Of a stretch of 8,401 nucleotides of DNA, positions 6,159 to 8,401 are shown one piece after another. Numbering within the stretch: position 1 is the stretch's first letter; every line of letters starts with the position of its first letter. Below the pieces are notes generated by a model. It made no database searches. It saw nothing but the letters and a program-made list of their open reading frames with translations, and was not told the origin of the DNA. The stretch is taken from contig JAJYGB010000444.1 of NCBI GenBank assembly GCA_021785235.1, forward strand, positions 1-8,401, read 5' to 3'. The stretch comes from Bacteroidota bacterium (GTDB lineage Bacteria; Bacteroidota; Kryptoniia; Kryptoniales; JAKASW01). Position numbers and translations under genes: made by a program.

Positions 6159-6237
6159 ACCGGAGGCCGGAGACCGATCGTCGCTTCGAAAGCACGATGA
6201 CTCTCGCGGTCTGTTATCCGGTCTCCCGTTTCCGGCC
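6159..6237. repeat. Large imperfect hairpin in the ATPase 1 to ATPase 2 gap
   Basis: GGAGACCG (6169-6176) pairs perfectly with CGGTCTCC (6219-6226), and the outer CCGGA/TCCGG blocks extend the arms. A separate core stem lies inside: ATCGT plus GCTT (6177-6186, one base bulged) with AAGC plus ACGAT (6190-6198). The arms repeat the GGAGACCGG, GGCCGG and GGAAACGG words seen in the other gaps of this operon. GGAGG at 6162-6166 on the plus strand means that CCTCC on the mRNA lies about 20 bases upstream of the ATPase 2 SD and could pair with it. Confidence 0.6.
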
Positions 6238-6243
6238 GTCAGT

Positions 6244-6999
6244 TCAGACGTGGAATTTGTCCTTATAGTTTTCCGTCACCACGTGTCCGTCAAAGAGATG
6301 GATGGTGCGGTGGGCGAATTCCGAATCGTGCGGAGAGTGAGTCACCATTACAATCGTGGTCCCGGCCTCGTTAAGCTGCGTGAGGATATTCATAACCTCC
6401 TCGCCGTTGACGGAATCGAGATTGCCTGTCGGTTCATCCGCGAGTATCAGGGCAGGCTTCGCGACGACCGCCCTGCTCACCGCTACGCGCTGCTGTTGCC
6501 CGCCCGACAGCTGCTGCGGAAAATGATCCTTCCGGTGCATTATCTGCATCCTCTCGAGGACCTCGTCGACCGCTTTCTTCCTCTCGGAGGCCGCGACGCC
6601 CAGATAAAGGAGAGGGAGCTCGACATTCTCGAAAACCGTCAGCTCGTCAATCAGGTTGAAGCTCTGAAAGACGAACCCGATATTCGCTTTACGCATGTTA
6701 GCCCGCCGCCGCTCAGGATATTTCGACACTTCCTCGTTCAGGAAGTAGTACTCTCCGCCACTCGGGTTATCGAGCAGTCCGAAAATATTGAGGAGCGTCG
6801 ACTTCCCGCAGCCGGACGGCCCCATGACGGCCACGAATTCTTTTTCGTTGATCTCAATGTTCACTCCTCCAAGCGCGGTCGTCTCCACCTCTTCGGTCGT
6901 ATATATCTTCTTGAGATCGACGGTGCGGAGGAGCGTGCTCCCCTTCATTGATGCGCCGGTATTCTTCTTTCCACTGTTCAGTACCTCGTCGAATGCCAT
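6244..6999 (-). CDS. ABC transporter ATPase 1 (MacB/LolD type)
   Basis: This 251-residue cytoplasmic ATPase carries every motif of an active LolD/MacB-type subunit: Walker [10 protein letters not shown] (60-68), Q-loop Q112 in [17 protein letters not shown], signature [10 protein letters not shown] (164-173), Walker [10 protein letters not shown] (184-192), D-loop NLDS (193-196) and H-loop H221 in VMVTHSP. It should hydrolyse ATP to drive the FtsX permeases downstream. An N-terminal extension of about 22 residues precedes the ABC fold (which starts near [11 protein letters not shown]). A second ATG 17 codons in would remove most of it but has no SD, whereas the ATG at 6997-6999 has AGGAG eight bases upstream, so the longer form is preferred. 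It follows the adaptor gene by 28 bases, close enough for translational coupling. It is paralogous to ATPase 2, sharing the sequence LIDELTV and a PLLY stretch after the Q-loop. Confidence 0.95.
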   Translation of the reverse strand: MAFDEVLNSGKKNTGASMKGSTLLRTVDLKKIYTTEEVETTALGGVNIEINEKEFVAVMGPSGCGKSTLLNIFGLLDNPSGGEYYFLNEEVSKYPERRRANMRKANIGFVFQSFNLIDELTVFENVELPLLYLGVAASERKKAVDEVLERMQIMHRKDHFPQQLSGGQQQRVAVSRAVVAKPALILADEPTGNLDSVNGEEVMNILTQLNEAGTTIVMVTHSPHDSEFAHRTIHLFDGHVVTENYKDKFHV

Positions 7000-7027
7000 T
7001 TTCTTTGCTCCTTTTCCGGATTTCTCT

Positions 7028-8281
7028 TCAGTGTTTGATAACCAATTCATCGGCATCGCCGAAATTCTCGTACGATGAGGTGACGACTCTGTCGCCGGGC
7101 CTGAGGCCGGAGAGGACTTCAAAATAGTCTGGGTTCTGTCGGCCCAGCCCTATATTCCTCTTGACAGCGACATCCCCGGACTTGTCGAGCACGAATGCCC
7201 ATTGCCCTCCCGTTTTCTGGTAGAAACCGCCGCGCGCCAGAAGAAGGGCTGTCGTCCTCTCACTCAACTGCAACCTGATTTGAAGAGTTTGCCCTCTCCT
7301 GATTCCCTCCGGTACGGATCCATCGAAAGCCAAATCGACCTGGAATTTTCCGGCGGTGACTTCCGGAAAGACCTTCGTGATCGTGAGCCGATAGTTGCTC
7401 CCGTCGATTTCCGCCGTCGCATGCAAGCCTTTCATGACTCGAGCAATGTAGAACTCGTCTATGTCCGCCCTGACTTTGAACCCGTCGAGCGCGTCAACCT
7501 GGCCGAGCTGGTCTCCCGGTGATTTCGACTGCCCGGTCTCAGCATTGAGAGAAGTGAGCTGACCGCTGATCGGCGCCCTTACGGTCAGGTTGTCGATATT
7601 CTCGCGTATCAGCTCGAGATTCTTCTGAAGCCTGTCTATGGAGGCTGATATCTGCGTAAGTTGATTCTGCTTTAGCACGGAATCCTGTACGAAATTTCGA
7701 CGGGCAAGGTCCTGTTCTTCCACGGCCTGATTGAAGTTGTTCTCCGCCCGCTCATATTCAAGCTGCGAGATCAGTTTCTTCTCCCACATCTTCTTTTCGC
7801 GCTCAAAGACTTCATTCGCGTTTATGAACGCGTAGTTCGCTGTCACGAGCGATGTCTGGAGCGCGATACTGTTCTGCTCGATTTGCAGCCTTGTATTTCG
7901 CGCGTCATTAATTTGCTGATAAGTAAATGACTCCTGCTGCAGCGCGTTTAACTGCACATTACTGTTCGACAGTTTGAGTATCTTCTCACCTTTCTGAACC
8001 ATCGCGCCTTCTTCGACATATCTCTTCTCAACTATGCCCCCGAGGATCGCGTCGAGATAGAAGGTCGTACGTGGTCGGACGGTCCCGGTTACCGGGATGA
8101 ACTCCTGGAACTCGCCCTTTTTAACCGTCGAGATGGTGATCTTGTCGACGTCAACATTCAGCTTCGAACCGGTATCGGTGAGTATAAGAACGATGAGTCC
8201 CACAAACAGAATTGCACCCGTGATATATACCCATGACCTCATCTTCTTGTAGAAAGGCTTCTTTTCGATTTTTCTGTCCAA
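7028..8281 (-). CDS. Periplasmic adaptor of HlyD/MacA type (membrane fusion protein)
   Basis: The product, 417 residues from the chosen start, should link the inner-membrane permease to a TolC-like outer-membrane channel. A short basic N-terminus (DRKIEKKPFYKK) is followed by one membrane anchor (about residues 16-35). Next come a first lipoyl half (about 80-106, GGIVEKRYVEEGAMVQKG), a long charged coiled-coil hairpin (about 107-232), the second lipoyl half (about 233-263, VRAPISGQLTSL), a beta-barrel (about 268-340) and a membrane-proximal domain ending with the common GLRPGDRVVTS motif. No lipobox is present, so it is anchored by the helix. The start is uncertain. No ATG occurs before the codon of residue 14, in the anchor. 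A TTG at 8279-8281 gives MDRKIEKK, the usual way this family begins in Bacteroidota-like genomes, and has AGGG seven bases upstream. A TTG at 8326 would add 15 residues and lies just after an in-frame TGA. Stop codon and ATPase 1 are 28 bases apart, consistent with one transcript. Confidence 0.9.
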   Translation of the reverse strand: MDRKIEKKPFYKKMRSWVYITGAILFVGLIVLILTDTGSKLNVDVDKITISTVKKGEFQEFIPVTGTVRPRTTFYLDAILGGIVEKRYVEEGAMVQKGEKILKLSNSNVQLNALQQESFTYQQINDARNTRLQIEQNSIALQTSLVTANYAFINANEVFEREKKMWEKKLISQLEYERAENNFNQAVEEQDLARRNFVQDSVLKQNQLTQISASIDRLQKNLELIRENIDNLTVRAPISGQLTSLNAETGQSKSPGDQLGQVDALDGFKVRADIDEFYIARVMKGLHATAEIDGSNYRLTITKVFPEVTAGKFQVDLAFDGSVPEGIRRGQTLQIRLQLSERTTALLLARGGFYQKTGGQWAFVLDKSGDVAVKRNIGLGRQNPDYFEVLSGLRPGDRVVTSSYENFGDADELVIKH

Positions 8282-8337
8282 GAGTGTACCCTGAATTCTG
8301 TCTTTAATCAGCTGTTTGAACTGCAATCTTGCTCATC

Positions 8338-8356
8338 TGCACTGTTCAAAAGTGCA
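8338..8356. repeat. Inverted repeat upstream of the adaptor gene
   Basis: TGCACT (8338-8343) and AGTGCA (8351-8356) form a perfect six-base inverted repeat around a seven-base spacer. It lies about 57 bases before the preferred adaptor start and could be an operator or a leader hairpin. No convincing promoter elements were found near it, and bases 8357-8401 show nothing recognisable; a short open frame on the minus strand from 8400 has no known features. Confidence 0.35.
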
Positions 8357-8401
8357 ATTACCGTGCCCCGCCGGAACGCCCCACTAATCCTGAGAAGCAT
8401 A

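Noticed and set aside
5533..6951. Plus-strand open frames opposite both ATPases (5533-6120 and 6250-6951)
   Set aside because: They are mirror frames of well-conserved ABC ATPase genes and show no domain or motif of their own.
8327..8400. End of an upstream gene at the right edge
   Set aside because: All three minus-strand frames close soon and none shows a recognisable C-terminus in such a short stretch, so no gene can be supported.

Overview
The window is one densely packed run of six genes, all on the minus strand, so it reads from the right edge to the left. It encodes a MacAB-like (type VII, FtsX-superfamily) ABC export system. In transcription order the genes are a membrane-anchored periplasmic adaptor (7028-8281), two different MacB/LolD-type ATPases (6244-6999 and 5467-6129), and three very large permeases with two FtsX domains each (2929-5355, 436-2850, and the first 77 codons of a third at 1-231). 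The operon continues past the left edge. It may also have begun earlier on the right, where only 75 to 120 bases are visible.

Organism: ~800-residue permeases with two FtsX domains, bearing the paired KE(V/I)G(I/V)RK motifs and ending in NP-x-E-x-LRYE, are typical of the Bacteroidota/Chlorobiota/Ignavibacteriota side of the bacteria. The moderate GC content and the adaptor (which implies an outer membrane) agree with a Gram-negative. This is inferred from family style; no rRNA or other marker gene is present.

How the genes work together: the adaptor should bridge inner-membrane permease and a TolC-like channel (not in the window). The ATPases energise the permeases mechanically from the cytoplasm, as in MacB. 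Each long permease resembles a fused MacB dimer, so the presence of two ATPases raises the possibility of an asymmetric ATPase pair. The second ATPase carries changes in both its signature region (LSGGQQQL) and D-loop (NLHS). The substrate cannot be read from the sequence.

The most unusual material is between the genes. The 204-base gap between permeases 2 and 3 contains three consecutive ~50-base units, each a small hairpin followed by an extra copy of the permease C-terminal coding tail and its stop codon. They use different synonymous codons, some matching permease 1 and some permease 2. Next to them are five degenerate 7-base units. The other three larger gaps (2851-2928, 5362-5466, 6130-6243) hold related imperfect hairpins rich in GGAGAC, CCGG and GGAAAC. 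One lies beside a smaller hairpin that pairs with the ribosome binding site of permease 2. Permeases 2 and 3 share 43 of 44 bases around their start codons, a sign of recent duplication or gene conversion. No RNA gene, transposase, CRISPR array or convincing terminator was seen, and no stretch over 300 bases lacks a gene.
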